In this document: positions 40,043 through 48,546 of the stretch, piece after piece
How the letters are laid out: every line of letters begins with the position of its first letter
Position numbering within the stretch: position 1 is the stretch's first letter
From: a virus
Strand: one strand, 5' to 3'
Virus record (IMG/VR): IMGVR_UViG_3300030294_000037
Location: 1-59,532 of that record
Length of the DNA stretch: 59,532 nucleotides
Program-made: the position numbers and the translations under genes
Notes under the pieces: model-generated
Database searches by the model: none
Told to the model about the DNA's origin: nothing
The model's input: only the letters and a program-made list of their open reading frames with translations

Positions 40043-40708
40043 CTACCTCGCCGTTGCCAGCGCCCTGTCTATAGCTTCACCAAACACGGCTCTGAATCGA
40101 CGGTCAACGATGGCCTGAGCGCGGCTTCGATAGTTCAGCCGTTTGTTCACAGCCAACGCATCGCCGAATCGAATCAACAGCTTCAAATGCCCAGGCTGCG
40201 CGGCTGTTGCTGCCCGACCGCGGCGCGCCTTTTGTCCATCCTTCGGCGGTATTCGTTGCCACACGCCATTGATGGTTCCCGACTTCGCTTTGACCGGGCC
40301 GATAAAGATGTCCTTTCGCGCACGCAATTTCTCCAGCACGTTTCGTGGCAGTTGCCCAAAGCTGTCGAGCTTGATGTCCTTCGGGTTCAGCAGCTTCTTG
40401 CCAGGCAGGACGTGCACACCGCCATCCTCATATGGCTGCAAGTATTTCGCGGCGATGGGTTTGACGAAGACTGTTGCGGTCAAGGTGTCTTTGCGAGCAC
40501 CCCGCATGCCGACTGAGCGCTGGGTAAAAAGCCGAGGTTTCTTGAATGTCGTCGCGATGTTTCTTGTCTCTTCCGCCTGGACTTCCTTTGCTATCGCGGT
40601 GAGTGCCAGCGCCGTGGCAAATCCGATCTGCTTGTTGGCCAAAGCAGAGAGCTTTTTGCTCAGCTCTTTGACATTGGCGCGAACAGAGATATCGATCGGG
40701 CTGGCCAT
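40043..40708 (-). CDS. Minor tail protein Z-like
   Basis: 221 residues. Features of the lambda gpZ / phage minor tail family: TAIAKEVQAEETRNI, RLFTQRSVGMRGARKDTLTATVFVK, YLQPYEDGG. It lies upstream of the terminase rather than with the tail genes, an unusual location. Basic protein; tail completion role inferred from family. Confidence 0.7.
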   Translation of the reverse strand: MASPIDISVRANVKELSKKLSALANKQIGFATALALTAIAKEVQAEETRNIATTFKKPRLFTQRSVGMRGARKDTLTATVFVKPIAAKYLQPYEDGGVHVLPGKKLLNPKDIKLDSFGQLPRNVLEKLRARKDIFIGPVKAKSGTINGVWQRIPPKDGQKARRGRAATAAQPGHLKLLIRFGDALAVNKRLNYRSRAQAIVDRRFRAVFGEAIDRALATAR

Positions 40709-40712
40709 GCCG

Positions 40713-40946
40713 TTACTCCTGAGGGGCTGAAATCTTGTTCAATTCTTCGAATGCCACTTTGACTGCCTCGCCGCAGATTTTGGCCTGCTCAATAACTTGG
40801 CTCCCAATCAGCCGACTATCGCCACACCGAAGCAGTAACAGCTCAGCCAGCGCAGTTTGTTCGGCGGTGGGCGTGAAAGACATCGCCTCACCAACCATCA
40901 ATTCCATCTCTTCAGCTGGTTTCTTCACGCTATTAGGATTCGCCAT
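40713..40946 (-). CDS. Hypothetical protein, 77 aa
   Basis: Soluble, helical; in the operon between a tail gene and lysis genes, with stop and start nearly touching its neighbours. A short two-Cys feature (RCGD, KICGE). No family recognised. Confidence 0.6.
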   Translation of the reverse strand: MANPNSVKKPAEEMELMVGEAMSFTPTAEQTALAELLLLRCGDSRLIGSQVIEQAKICGEAVKVAFEELNKISAPQE

Positions 40947-41239
40947 TACAGTGCCTTCTTCGCAAGCGCTACAGCCTCATCCCAGAACACTGGGAGCTCA
41001 TGGCCGAGGGCGGATAGGATGGTTTCGAGCTTGGCGATCAGGTCGGGCGCTGGGGCGGCGACGGGCGCAGGTGCGCTTACCTGGGCAACAGGCGCTGCAG
41101 CCTCAGGGACCACAACGACCGGCGCCGACGACGCAATGGCGACTTGTACTTCAACTGGCAATTCGGACATGACTGGAGCCTCTACGAAGAGTTTCGCAAT
41201 CCATGCGACGATTGATTTCAGGAAGTCAGGGGTTTTCAT
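40946..41239 (-). CDS. Hypothetical Ala/Pro/Val-rich protein, 97 aa
   Basis: Short N-terminal amphipathic/hydrophobic helix (FLKSIVAWIAKLFV), then a low-complexity Ala-Pro-Val segment and a C-terminal helix (LIAKLETILSALGHELP). ATG 41239 overlaps the upstream holin stop region. Placed among holins; a lysis-related role is possible. Confidence 0.6.
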   Translation of the reverse strand: MKTPDFLKSIVAWIAKLFVEAPVMSELPVEVQVAIASSAPVVVVPEAAAPVAQVSAPAPVAAPAPDLIAKLETILSALGHELPVFWDEAVALAKKAL

Positions 41240-41450
41240 TCTTGTCACCGTCAGGCTGGGGCTGTGACAGCACACGGACAACAGCAACGCCGACCCCGAG
41301 AGCCATATTGATGGCGGCGTAGATCAGCGGGTTGACTGCGCCCTGGAATACCGTCCAGCCGATAGCGCCTGCGTTCAGCACTGCGCCGGCCAGGGCCAGG
41401 CGAACCGACCAGAGCTTGTGGCAAGCGGCGACATTCTCGATCAGCTTCAT
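41226..41450 (-). CDS. Small holin-like membrane protein, 74 aa
   Basis: Two transmembrane helices (about 17-35 and 40-58), charged C-terminal tail (QPDGDKNENP). Similar to phage DUF7940-type holin-like proteins. Overlaps the next holin by 4 bases. May act as holin or antiholin. Confidence 0.75.
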   Translation of the reverse strand: MKLIENVAACHKLWSVRLALAGAVLNAGAIGWTVFQGAVNPLIYAAINMALGVGVAVVRVLSQPQPDGDKNENP

Positions 41451-41761
41451 ATCTCATCTGCCTTGCGCTCAGACCAGCGCTTACCGAGCTGCCGAACTTG
41501 GTCAACGCCCAGGATTCCAACGAACCCAGCAGCGAAGAATGACCAGCCAATGCTGAACCCGAATTCCTTTACGGTCAGCCCTACCACCATCACCATCAGC
41601 GCGCCGAGAGTTGCCTCGATCAGCTTGCGCACCGTACTGGTCTCCTTACCGTCGTATTGGACGCGCAGGTAGATCAGCAGGAAGGTGAGAGCCATTGCTA
41701 GGCCGTTATCCCGAAGTGCGGAGAGGACGAGCGCCCAGAAGGAAGGGTCTTTTTCGGGCAT
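41447..41761 (-). CDS. Holin, lambda S-type
   Basis: 104 residues; three hydrophobic segments (about 9-28, 45-64, 68-88) and a basic tail (GKRWSERKADEI). The MPEKDPSFWALVLSALRDNG start fits the lambda-type holin family. Forms the inner-membrane hole that releases the endolysin, whose gene is some 23 kb away at the end of the late operon. Confidence 0.8.
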   Translation of the reverse strand: MPEKDPSFWALVLSALRDNGLAMALTFLLIYLRVQYDGKETSTVRKLIEATLGALMVMVVGLTVKEFGFSIGWSFFAAGFVGILGVDQVRQLGKRWSERKADEI

Positions 41762-42246
41762 GATTTTCAATCCGAAGTCCTCCCTTCTGGGAGTAGGAGA
41801 ATAAAAAAGGCCGTCAGGTGGCGGCCAAACGCTGGGGAGCAGCGGCGAATAGATCAGCCCCGGCGGCACTCCCAGCTCAGAGCGAAGGGTGTGGCGGGGC
41901 CGAAAACGAAAAGGCCTCGATCAATGTCGAGGCCCTGAATAGGTGCGGATCGCAACCCTTTCAGATTGCTGTCGTGGCGCTTCCCTCCAGTCCCCACGCT
42001 GACTGTTACCCCTGCACGTTTCCGCCGGGCTCTGCATCCGCATAACTTGCGTGTCTTCCCACGCTGCCAGCCAAAGACCATCACGGCGTCGACACCCAAG
42101 TGCATCGATCTCGCTGCTCCTGTCTCGCGCCACCCTGAAAGCGTGTTAGGTCAGGGCGCGCGGGCTGCCGGTGTTTTTCCGTAGCGCTGCACTACCGGCT
42201 TATCAGCGTCCAGGCCTCCCGAGGGCTGCCCTGGCTGCAGTTAAAA
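41762..42246 (-). promoter_or_regulatory. Gap upstream of holin: probable late promoter region with terminator
   Basis: No convincing gene. On the minus strand a hairpin GGCCTCGA, six-base loop, TCGAGGCC followed by TTTT (41913-41934) is a terminator ahead of the holin. An 83-codon minus frame (41854-42105) runs through this terminator and is doubtful. By analogy with lambda pR'/tR', this stretch may hold the late promoter and antitermination site; no promoter could be fixed. Confidence 0.35.
41913..41934 (-). terminator. Terminator upstream of the lysis/late operon
   Basis: GGCCTCGA-CATTGA-TCGAGGCC then TTTT on the minus strand. Candidate tR'-like terminator. Confidence 0.7.
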
Positions 42247-42486
42247 TCAGAATGCTGGGGTGATGTCGAAGTAGTAGTCCTTACCTTCTTCGAAATGCTC
42301 GGCCCGATCGGCAGCAACGTTCACGGTGTACTCGCCGTATGGGGTGTACTTTCCGTAAATCGCGTCCTCTTCAGCCGGATTGGCCGACCACACTGCGCCG
42401 AAGTTCAGGCGGGTCAGCGATTCCGTCGAGCCCTGAACAGGCCCTTTGGAGCGGAGAGTCATTTTGCAGCGGGTGATATGCGTCAT
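42247..42486 (-). CDS. Hypothetical protein, 79 aa
   Basis: ATG 42486 after GAGGATC. Pattern CKMTLRSKGPVQGSTESLTRLNFGAVWSANPAEEDAIYGKYTP followed by strands and YYFDITPAF; seen in phage proteins of unknown function. It lies between two terminators, so it is transcribed on its own or by late readthrough. Confidence 0.65.
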   Translation of the reverse strand: MTHITRCKMTLRSKGPVQGSTESLTRLNFGAVWSANPAEEDAIYGKYTPYGEYTVNVAADRAEHFEEGKDYYFDITPAF

Positions 42487-42553
42487 CGGTAGATCCTCTG
42501 GTATCAAATGAGCAGGAGGGTCTTTCCGGTCTTTCGCCTGCATTTTTTGGCAA

Positions 42554-42582
42554 TAAAAAACCCGGCGCGATGGCCGGGTTTT
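42554..42582 (-). terminator. Terminator after the Q-position gene
   Basis: Minus strand AACCCGGC, loop, GCCGGGTT then six T. Confidence 0.75.
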
Positions 42583-42658
42583 CTTGGATCAGTGAGTAAG
42601 TTGCCGGAGGCAAAACTGTAACGATGGGAAGAATGATGCCTCAGCCGCACATTTGTCG

Positions 42659-43252
42659 TCAAGCAGCTATTTTCATCTCTTTTACCGCCAAAGAGACAGG
42701 CCCGAGAGCGACCTTATCCAGATCATTGCAGGCATTGAAACAAGCTTGGACGAATTCCTGCCATTCCCTGTCCCAGTTCCTCGAGTCCAGTTCGATACCA
42801 AGGATGTGTAGCAGCCAGCCGCGAAACGACTCGGGTGTTGGGCAAGGATCAATACCTTCACTCTGGCCGCCCTGGTGCATGCGGCGGTACCGGAATAGCA
42901 CACCGACGGCGACGAGGCGTGCCTTCTCGAACTTCTTAGCGTACATCTGCGGCCCCATGGCATATGCCGCGCGGAACAGTGCCTCTTGCGCGTCATCCTT
43001 GTCGTCGGCGGTGGCGATCGGGCTGTACATGTGGTTGCCGAAAGCCTTCAGGTGGGCTGGAAGAGTGTCGATGGCGCACTGGATGCGGGCAGACAGTGAT
43101 TGATGCATGGCGTGTTGGCTATTCACCGACTTCTCGGTTTTTTGCACTGAACACCCAAGCATCCCGAGCTGCTCGACATGGGCCCCCTGGGTGTCCCAGG
43201 GGGTATAGAAGCAGTCATGCCAGGCGAGGCGCGCGCTCTTCAGCTTCATCAT
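42659..43252 (-). CDS. Putative late-gene regulator (Q position), 197 aa
   Basis: Family known to me from Pseudomonas prophages (KSARLAWHDCFYTPWDTQGAHVE; VLFRYRRMHQGGQS), sometimes annotated as antiterminator-like. Last gene of the leftward early operon and directly before the late region, the place of lambda Q. Several terminators lie inside the late operon, which also fits processive antitermination. Function remains inference. ATG ATG at 43252/43249, coupled to the gene before. Confidence 0.55.
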   Translation of the reverse strand: MMKLKSARLAWHDCFYTPWDTQGAHVEQLGMLGCSVQKTEKSVNSQHAMHQSLSARIQCAIDTLPAHLKAFGNHMYSPIATADDKDDAQEALFRAAYAMGPQMYAKKFEKARLVAVGVLFRYRRMHQGGQSEGIDPCPTPESFRGWLLHILGIELDSRNWDREWQEFVQACFNACNDLDKVALGPVSLAVKEMKIAA

Positions 43253-43255
43253 TCA

Positions 43256-43576
43256 TCAATCCCCTGTGAAGTTGGCGGCACCTGGGCCACGGCGGTTGTT
43301 CCCGCTGTATTGCGCTTCAGCACCCGCAGGCCTGAAGCAGTTGTGTTGTGCGATCTGTTGCTCGGCGGCCTGCAGACGAATGCTCAGCTGCGTCACCAGC
43401 ACTTCCAGCGGCAGCGCCTCACCGGTTTCAGCGGTGACCCAGCCCGAGGCGTTGCACTGCATGCAGGGCAGCTCATGGAAGACGCCCTTGATCACCGCGC
43501 GACCACGGCATGCCGGGCACTTGGCCAGGTCGAGTTGAGCGGCGCGGAATGCTGGGCCATGGGACCTCGTCATCAT
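43256..43576 (-). CDS. Zinc-finger-like phage protein, 106 aa
   Basis: Two CxxC pairs (KCPACRG and PCMQCNASG) like DnaJ-type or Nin-region zinc fingers, then a helical region. Starts ATG 43576, overlapping the previous stop. In the early operon just before the Q-position gene. Probably nucleic-acid binding. Confidence 0.65.
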   Translation of the reverse strand: MMTRSHGPAFRAAQLDLAKCPACRGRAVIKGVFHELPCMQCNASGWVTAETGEALPLEVLVTQLSIRLQAAEQQIAQHNCFRPAGAEAQYSGNNRRGPGAANFTGD

Positions 43577-43869
43577 CCGACCACCTTCAGGCCTTGAGCC
43601 CGAAGCGACTTCTCCGCCACTTCTCGAGCCCACAACGCATCCGGATCGCCCATAACGGCAGGAAAAGGGTTGCTGACGCGCAGAGTTCCGCGAGACGCCT
43701 GCCATGATTCCCAGCGAGCGCAATAACGGGTAGCACGATCGCCAGAGCAGCAAGACACACACTGCAGGATGTAATCACCCGCAGCTCCAACCTTCGGTTC
43801 CCAGCACATGCCGCTCGGTACCGGGAAGCGCTCCTCGAACTGGGCGCGGGTTTTGTCTGTTTTCATCAT
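43573..43869 (-). CDS. Hypothetical protein, 98 aa
   Basis: ATG ATG at 43869/43866 after GAGGT. Contains CVSCCSGDRATRYCARWESWQASRG, a Cys-rich motif found in phage Nin-region proteins of unknown role. Early operon. No function assigned. Confidence 0.65.
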   Translation of the reverse strand: MMKTDKTRAQFEERFPVPSGMCWEPKVGAAGDYILQCVSCCSGDRATRYCARWESWQASRGTLRVSNPFPAVMGDPDALWAREVAEKSLRAQGLKVVG

Positions 43870-43885
43870 TTTTAAACCTCGCCTT

Positions 43886-45166
43886 TTATGGTTTCTGGAT
43901 TTGGCTAGAGGCCGCGCCACTCAAGGCCTCGGCGCCATTGTGCGAATTTCCGTTTCTAGTCATGGTCGAGCGGTGAATCAGGTTGAAGCCCTTCCCGTCT
44001 AACCATTCATGCCACTTGTTCAAAGCCTCACGCTTGAGCAGCTCCGCAGAGGTGTGGATGTAGGTCTGCACGTTGCGGGTCATCGTGTGGTTGACCAGCA
44101 TCTCGCCAATGAGGAAGTCGACGCCCAGGTCTGTCCAGCCAGTGCGGGCAACCTTGCGTAAGTCATGGCTGGTCCACTCGCCCTTACCCAGCCGGGTGAA
44201 CACGGCGCAGGCCTGGCTGTCGCTGATCGGGCCACGGCTGCGAGCCGGGAACATGTAGGTGCCCTTGTAGCCCTTGGCCTCCTGCCAATCCCGGTACCGC
44301 TCAAGCAGAGCGCATACCTGATGGGTCAGCGGCAGGTGATGCTCGCAGCGGGTCTTGGTGTTCTCGGTGGGGATGAACCACTCACCCTGCTCGCCCACGG
44401 TCAGGTGCGACCATTGGGCCTGCCTGGTCTCCCCGGAGCGTGTGCCGTGGCACAACATCATCATGGCCAGCATGCAGTCCTGAGGGTGTTGGTCGAAGCC
44501 GGCGGCCAATTGCCCGATCACTTCCTCGAGCTGGACGGCGCGCAGACGTGATGGCTTGGGTTGGATGCGGGCCTTGGTGAAGTCGGTGAACTTGAACCCG
44601 GCGATGGGGTTGGTGGTGATCAGCCGCAGTTTCTCGGCCTGGCGGAACGCGACCACCAGTACGCCCCACATCAGGCGGACGTAGGACAGCGACATTTCGG
44701 CCTGCATCGGCCACATCACCAGCTTATCGAGTGTCGAGCGGTCCACATCTTCCACCGACAGATCGGCGAGCCGTGGCTTCAGGTGGCAGGAGATGATCGA
44801 GGTGTTGGTAGAGCGGCGCTTGGCCGACAGGCTGCGGTCAACGGACTGGCGGGCGGTGAACCAGTCCAGCAACTGGCCAGCGGTCTGCAACGTGCCGGCG
44901 GCGGCTGATGCCTTCGGGTCGGCTGCCAGGCGTTCGCGGATCTTCGGCAGCGCGCTGACTAACCCCTTCACCGGCAGCTCGGGAAAACCAGCGATCTTCT
45001 CCCACTTCTTGCCAACTACCAGGTGCCAAGTACCGCGCTCACGGTTTTGATGGAAGCGGAAATACACGCCTGGGTACCGAGCATCCCGCAGGTCACGGAT
45101 ATGGGTATTTCCGGCCTGCCGCCGGATCTCTGCATCGGTAAACGAAGTGAGCAGTGTCTGGGTCAT
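43886..45166 (-). CDS. Second tyrosine recombinase, within the early operon
   Basis: 426 residues. DUF4102-like N-terminus missing its usual start but with GVYFRFHQNRERGTWHL; catalytic residues recognisable: Arg in HGTRSGET, HDLRK (HxxR), and Tyr in VQTYIH. It is distant from any att site and lies between VRR-NUC and Nin-type genes, so it is probably not the integrase of prophage B. It may resolve multimers, act on another site, or be a captured integrase. Overlaps VRR-NUC by 4 bases. Confidence 0.88.
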   Translation of the reverse strand: MTQTLLTSFTDAEIRRQAGNTHIRDLRDARYPGVYFRFHQNRERGTWHLVVGKKWEKIAGFPELPVKGLVSALPKIRERLAADPKASAAAGTLQTAGQLLDWFTARQSVDRSLSAKRRSTNTSIISCHLKPRLADLSVEDVDRSTLDKLVMWPMQAEMSLSYVRLMWGVLVVAFRQAEKLRLITTNPIAGFKFTDFTKARIQPKPSRLRAVQLEEVIGQLAAGFDQHPQDCMLAMMMLCHGTRSGETRQAQWSHLTVGEQGEWFIPTENTKTRCEHHLPLTHQVCALLERYRDWQEAKGYKGTYMFPARSRGPISDSQACAVFTRLGKGEWTSHDLRKVARTGWTDLGVDFLIGEMLVNHTMTRNVQTYIHTSAELLKREALNKWHEWLDGKGFNLIHRSTMTRNGNSHNGAEALSGAASSQIQKP

Positions 45167-45594
45167 GCGGCGGCCTTGGTTTGAGGTTGAAGAAGGTAGG
45201 CCCTGATGGCCTCAATCGCGTCGACGTGCCCACGGCAAACGATGGCCAGGTAACCTTGATCGGTCAGCGCCTGTAGGTATGCGTCCTGGGCCGGGGAGAC
45301 GGCGGCGTCATACGGCGCACGGGCCTTGAATTCGATGTACAGGCCGAAGTACCCGCCGCGGGCCATCGGCAGCACCAGGTCAGGCACGCCGGCCTTGACG
45401 CCCTGCTCTTTCAGCTTGATCGCCACCAGCTTGTGCCGGTGACCGCCGTTCGGGACGTGGAAGATCAACTTGGCAGCGGCCGGGTAGCGCAGGCTGATCT
45501 CTTTCATCAGCGCGGCCTGCTCCAGGCCCTCCCGGTCAACTGCCTTGGCACGCACTCGCTTCGGGCTGAATGGCTTGACGGCGAATGGCTTCAC
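45163..45594 (-). CDS. VRR-NUC domain nuclease
   Basis: 143 residues. PD-(D/E)xK-type VRR-NUC: GVKAGVPDLVLPMARGGYFGLYIEFKA carries the Asp and ExK catalytic residues. Phage versions sit in Nin-like regions and may process recombination or replication junctions. Overlaps both neighbours by 4 bases. Confidence 0.88.
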   Translation of the reverse strand: MKPFAVKPFSPKRVRAKAVDREGLEQAALMKEISLRYPAAAKLIFHVPNGGHRHKLVAIKLKEQGVKAGVPDLVLPMARGGYFGLYIEFKARAPYDAAVSPAQDAYLQALTDQGYLAIVCRGHVDAIEAIRAYLLQPQTKAAA

Positions 45595-45887
45595 AGTTTC
45601 ACCTTCCCTTCACGGATCAGGATGTCCTGGGTACGCATAACGCCCTCAGCGAGAAACAAACGGATCTCGTATTTGGTCAACTGGCCAGGCGCGCGCAAAC
45701 GGCCATCGGCGATGTCATGGCAGTAACCGCAGGCCCAGGCAGCCTGGAAGTCGTTGGGCTTCATGCCTATGCCACAGGTGCCGGCCAGTCGGTAGTGAGC
45801 TAGGACTGTGGTGGATGGTTCGCAGGAGCAGCCGGGAAACCGTACTTGGCACTCGCGATCGCGGGCGGCTTTGGTGAGCTTGCTCAT
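45591..45887 (-). CDS. YbcO-like nuclease-type protein (DUF1364)
   Basis: 98 residues. Cys/His pattern CQVRFPGCSCEPSTTVLAHYR and CGYCHDIADGR as in the E. coli DLP12 YbcO/DUF1364 family, HNH-like fold. Starts ATG 45887, overlapping the P-like gene stop (ATGA). Probable recombination nuclease. Confidence 0.85.
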   Translation of the reverse strand: MSKLTKAARDRECQVRFPGCSCEPSTTVLAHYRLAGTCGIGMKPNDFQAAWACGYCHDIADGRLRAPGQLTKYEIRLFLAEGVMRTQDILIREGKVKL

Positions 45888-46567
45888 CTGGAACCACCTG
45901 CTAGCCGGGCGCGCAGTTCGGCCAAGGCCTTTTTCCCCACCTCTGGCGTTATCTTCGGTTCCAGAGCCAGCTCTGCCACTGGCACCGGGGCCAACTGCTC
46001 GCCCTGCCAGATGCGTCGGCACTGGCTCAAGTACTGCTTCTCGAAGCTAGCCAGCCCAAGCTCGCGCGATAGAAGCGGCAGACTGTGAAAGCCCGCCGCT
46101 GCCGTGGCGTGGTACACAGCCGGGTGGTACCACTTCGAGCAGCTGCGCATGGCGGGGTGGCAGTTGCGGAGTGCCTGGGCGTAAGCAGATTCAACACTGG
46201 GCAGGCCCAAGCCTTCAGGCGCAAAACACCAACTGACGAACACGCCTGGGGCAGGAACGAAAGCCGACTTGCTCGCGCTCACAACGCGCATTCCGTGATC
46301 GATCTGTTCCATCCGAGTGATGCCGGAACGCATAAACTCGCCCAACCACTCAAGCTTGGAGGCATTCATAACAGCCTCGGTCGGCCAGGACTGACGCCAG
46401 GCACCGCACGCACCGCGCAGCCGCAGGAAAAGATCGTCGATTACTGCCTGAGTTGAAGGATCGACAGCGACCACCGCCAGTGACTGGTCGGGCCCCTGAT
46501 AGGTCGGATCAGATCGGCGGCGAGCAACCAGTTCACCCACGGCGACAGGCTTGTTTGATCGGTTCAC
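45884..46567 (-). CDS. Replication protein P-like helicase loader
   Basis: 227 residues. Lambda P family pattern: FLRLRGACGAWRQSWPTEA, EWLGEFMRSGITRMEQIDHGMR and FVPAPGVFVSWCF. It should load host DnaB at the iteron origin with the O-like protein. Overlaps O by 4 bases. Confidence 0.85.
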   Translation of the reverse strand: MNRSNKPVAVGELVARRRSDPTYQGPDQSLAVVAVDPSTQAVIDDLFLRLRGACGAWRQSWPTEAVMNASKLEWLGEFMRSGITRMEQIDHGMRVVSASKSAFVPAPGVFVSWCFAPEGLGLPSVESAYAQALRNCHPAMRSCSKWYHPAVYHATAAAGFHSLPLLSRELGLASFEKQYLSQCRRIWQGEQLAPVPVAELALEPKITPEVGKKALAELRARLAGGSR

Positions 46568-47340
46568 AGGCGCACCCCTTTCGATGCCCAGTCATCACCG
46601 GCCGAGCCTTCCTCGCTGATCGCTGTTCCGGCTGCCTGGGCGCGCTCTCGTTTGATCCAGCCGACCAGTTTGAAACACCAGCCGGCGGCGGTATCGAGAA
46701 CGGATGTTTTGGCTACGAAGAAACCCTTGAAGCCCGACAGCAGCTCAGGCGTCAGGGCATCAGCTGGCAGACCGGCGATTTTCAGCTGAGTCTGCAGCGC
46801 GCCTCCCGAGGGCTCGAAGTCAGAAAACATGGCGAAGCGCTGGCGATCATCCTGCAGCTCCAGAGCCTGACGATCTTGCTCAGCCATCAAGTCGGCAATC
46901 TCGCGCTGCTGCTGCTCTTCGGTTAATTGATGGTTAAGTGATGTATTGGGTGCAGTGGCTGCACCCCGTTCTGTCGTAGGCTGCACCCCGTTCTGTTCAA
47001 GGCTGCACCCCGTTGCATCAACACGGGGTGCAGATGCTGCACCCCGCTTTATCATCAGGTCATACACCACCGGTCGCCGGTCGTGGCGATCGATATACAC
47101 GGCGGCCAGCGCCTGGTTACCACGAACTATCAGGCCGCATTCTTCCAGCAGATCAAGCTTGATACGGACGGTCCGCTCAGAGAGGCCAGTGTCATCGGTA
47201 AGTGTTTTTGCCGACGGGAATGCGCCAACACCGTTCGAGCTTGCATAGTTGGCCAGGCACAGCAGCACATGACGCGCGCTTGAGTCTTTGAGGGTTTGAA
47301 CGGGCAGAGAGAGCGCCCAGGACATTGCTTGAACGCTCAC
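46564..47340 (-). CDS. Replication protein O-like initiator
   Basis: 258 residues, starting at GTG 47340. Winged helix at about 20-75 (FPSAKTLTDDTGLSERTVRIKL), a linker at about 95-130 encoded by the iteron cluster, and a C-terminal DnaT-like helical part (ELLSGFKGFFVAK). Binds its own iterons and recruits P-DnaB. Nearly identical to the A copy. Confidence 0.88.
   Translation of the reverse strand: MSVQAMSWALSLPVQTLKDSSARHVLLCLANYASSNGVGAFPSAKTLTDDTGLSERTVRIKLDLLEECGLIVRGNQALAAVYIDRHDRRPVVYDLMIKRGAASAPRVDATGCSLEQNGVQPTTERGAATAPNTSLNHQLTEEQQQREIADLMAEQDRQALELQDDRQRFAMFSDFEPSGGALQTQLKIAGLPADALTPELLSGFKGFFVAKTSVLDTAAGWCFKLVGWIKRERAQAAGTAISEEGSAGDDWASKGVRL
46948..47046. other. Iteron cluster, candidate replication origin of prophage B
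   Basis: CTGCACCCCG at 46959, 46981, 47003 and 47037, inverted at 47024, partial inverted at 46948. Same spacing (22 bp) as in A, so both origins probably use interchangeable O proteins. Confidence 0.75.
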
Positions 47341-48080
47341 AGCGAGTTTCCTTGGATTTGTTCGGCGAGAGTGGTGATGCCTTTGCGGGTGACCATGACC
47401 TGCTCGACCACCTTGAGGTCTTCCTCGGCGCCCTTGCCTACCTTGACCAGCTTGTGCTCGAGCAGGCCGGCAGTGAGGCGGGGTTGGTACGCGGACCAGG
47501 CCGAGAACGCGGCGCGGCGGTATATCCAGCGGTTATCGCTGAGCCACTTGAAGAGTTTCAGGGGGCCAATACCAAGCTGCTTGGCGGCAGAGGTAATGCA
47601 GATAGAGCCTTCGGTGGCTGATAGGCGCTCAAGGGCTTGAACCTTCGGGGCCTGCTGCTGGATGACCTGGTGCAGCGAGGCATTTTGCTTGGCTACATCG
47701 GCGGCGAGCTGCAGGGCATCGCCAAAGTTGGTGGGGATTTGAAGCTGACCGACAACCTTCGACTCCAGCTCCTGCCACCGGTCGATCACGCGAGCGCGGT
47801 GCTCGTCGCTGTAGCCGGCGATCACAAGATGGGTATCGCGCTCCGTCAGGTCGTAGACTTCAATTGGCCGCCCGCCAGTCGACTCTCGGCGGCTTTTACG
47901 ATCTGATCGTAAAAGCCCTTTACTGAAGAGCCGCTCGATTGTCGCGATGACATCGTTGTGGCGAGCCTCGACCAGATCTGCGATCTCGCGCGAAGACATT
48001 GTGTGGCGCGACACCTTTTCAGAATTGCCAAAAAGTGTCGCGACACTAGGGGTATTGCCAGAGGTAGCTGTCATGCTCAT
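47337..48080 (-). CDS. Rha-family regulator with KilAC-like domain (B)
   Basis: 247 residues. Same layout as the A copy, but much more diverged than the adjacent O gene, especially in the middle (RSDRKSRRESTGGRPIEVYDLTERD here). Start ATG 48080 (MSMTATSGNTP). N-terminal Rha motif VSRHTMSSREIADL. Overlaps O by 4 bases. Confidence 0.85.
   Translation of the reverse strand: MSMTATSGNTPSVATLFGNSEKVSRHTMSSREIADLVEARHNDVIATIERLFSKGLLRSDRKSRRESTGGRPIEVYDLTERDTHLVIAGYSDEHRARVIDRWQELESKVVGQLQIPTNFGDALQLAADVAKQNASLHQVIQQQAPKVQALERLSATEGSICITSAAKQLGIGPLKLFKWLSDNRWIYRRAAFSAWSAYQPRLTAGLLEHKLVKVGKGAEEDLKVVEQVMVTRKGITTLAEQIQGNSL
48003..48046. promoter_or_regulatory. Paired near-palindromes at the start of the Rha gene (B)
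   Basis: GTGGCGCGACAC (48003) and GTGTCGCGACAC (48035), same 32-bp spacing as in A although the sequence between differs. Confidence 0.3.
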
Positions 48081-48112
48081 AATGCCCCCACAAGTTTTAT
48101 TGCTGTTGAAAG

Positions 48113-48137
48113 AGCCGGGTTGCAGCCCGGCTTTTTT
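48113..48137 (+). terminator. Rho-independent terminator, plus strand (B)
   Basis: AGCCGGG, TTGCAG loop, CCCGGCT then T run; same place as 1455-1478 in A with a different stem. Confidence 0.65.
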
Positions 48138-48225
48138 ATGCCTGCGATTTACAAGCACTACTAAGGTCTGAACCTCGCTGGTACGCTGCTGAGTTCTTAC
48201 GCAAAGCAATTACCAGGAGATTCAG

Positions 48226-48546
48226 ATGGAACGGATGGGGATCAGCGCCGTTGGCATGCTGTGGTTCAGTAGCGCAGGCCAGTACAAGGACTTCCTTGCT
48301 ATTTTCGAAGACGCCGAAGTTATGCCGAGCACCTTTTCCAAGTGGCAGCAGCGCGCGATGCAGATGCACGACAACATCATCAATACCGGTGGCGTCATCA
48401 TCAAAGCGTATGCAAGCCCTGAAGAATTCAAGGCCTGGTGCGCCACGCACAATCATGGGCTCGATGCCAAGGGTCGCATGGCATTCGCAAGCTTCCAGGC
48501 AGCCCAAAAGATCAATCAGACTCACCCCGCTCGCAAAAACCAGTGA
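48226..48546 (+). CDS. Conserved hypothetical phage protein, 106 aa
   Basis: Homologue of the 97-residue protein at 1567-1860 (MERMGISAVGMLWF; AIFEDAEVM; GLDAKGRMAFASF), with a longer C-terminus. Good Shine-Dalgarno (AGGAGA). Plus strand inside the leftward early region. Function unknown. Confidence 0.75.
   Translation: MERMGISAVGMLWFSSAGQYKDFLAIFEDAEVMPSTFSKWQQRAMQMHDNIINTGGVIIKAYASPEEFKAWCATHNHGLDAKGRMAFASFQAAQKINQTHPARKNQ

Noticed and set aside
41854-42105. 83-codon minus-strand frame upstream of the holin
   Set aside because: Contains a strong terminator and no recognisable protein; better explained as a regulatory gap.
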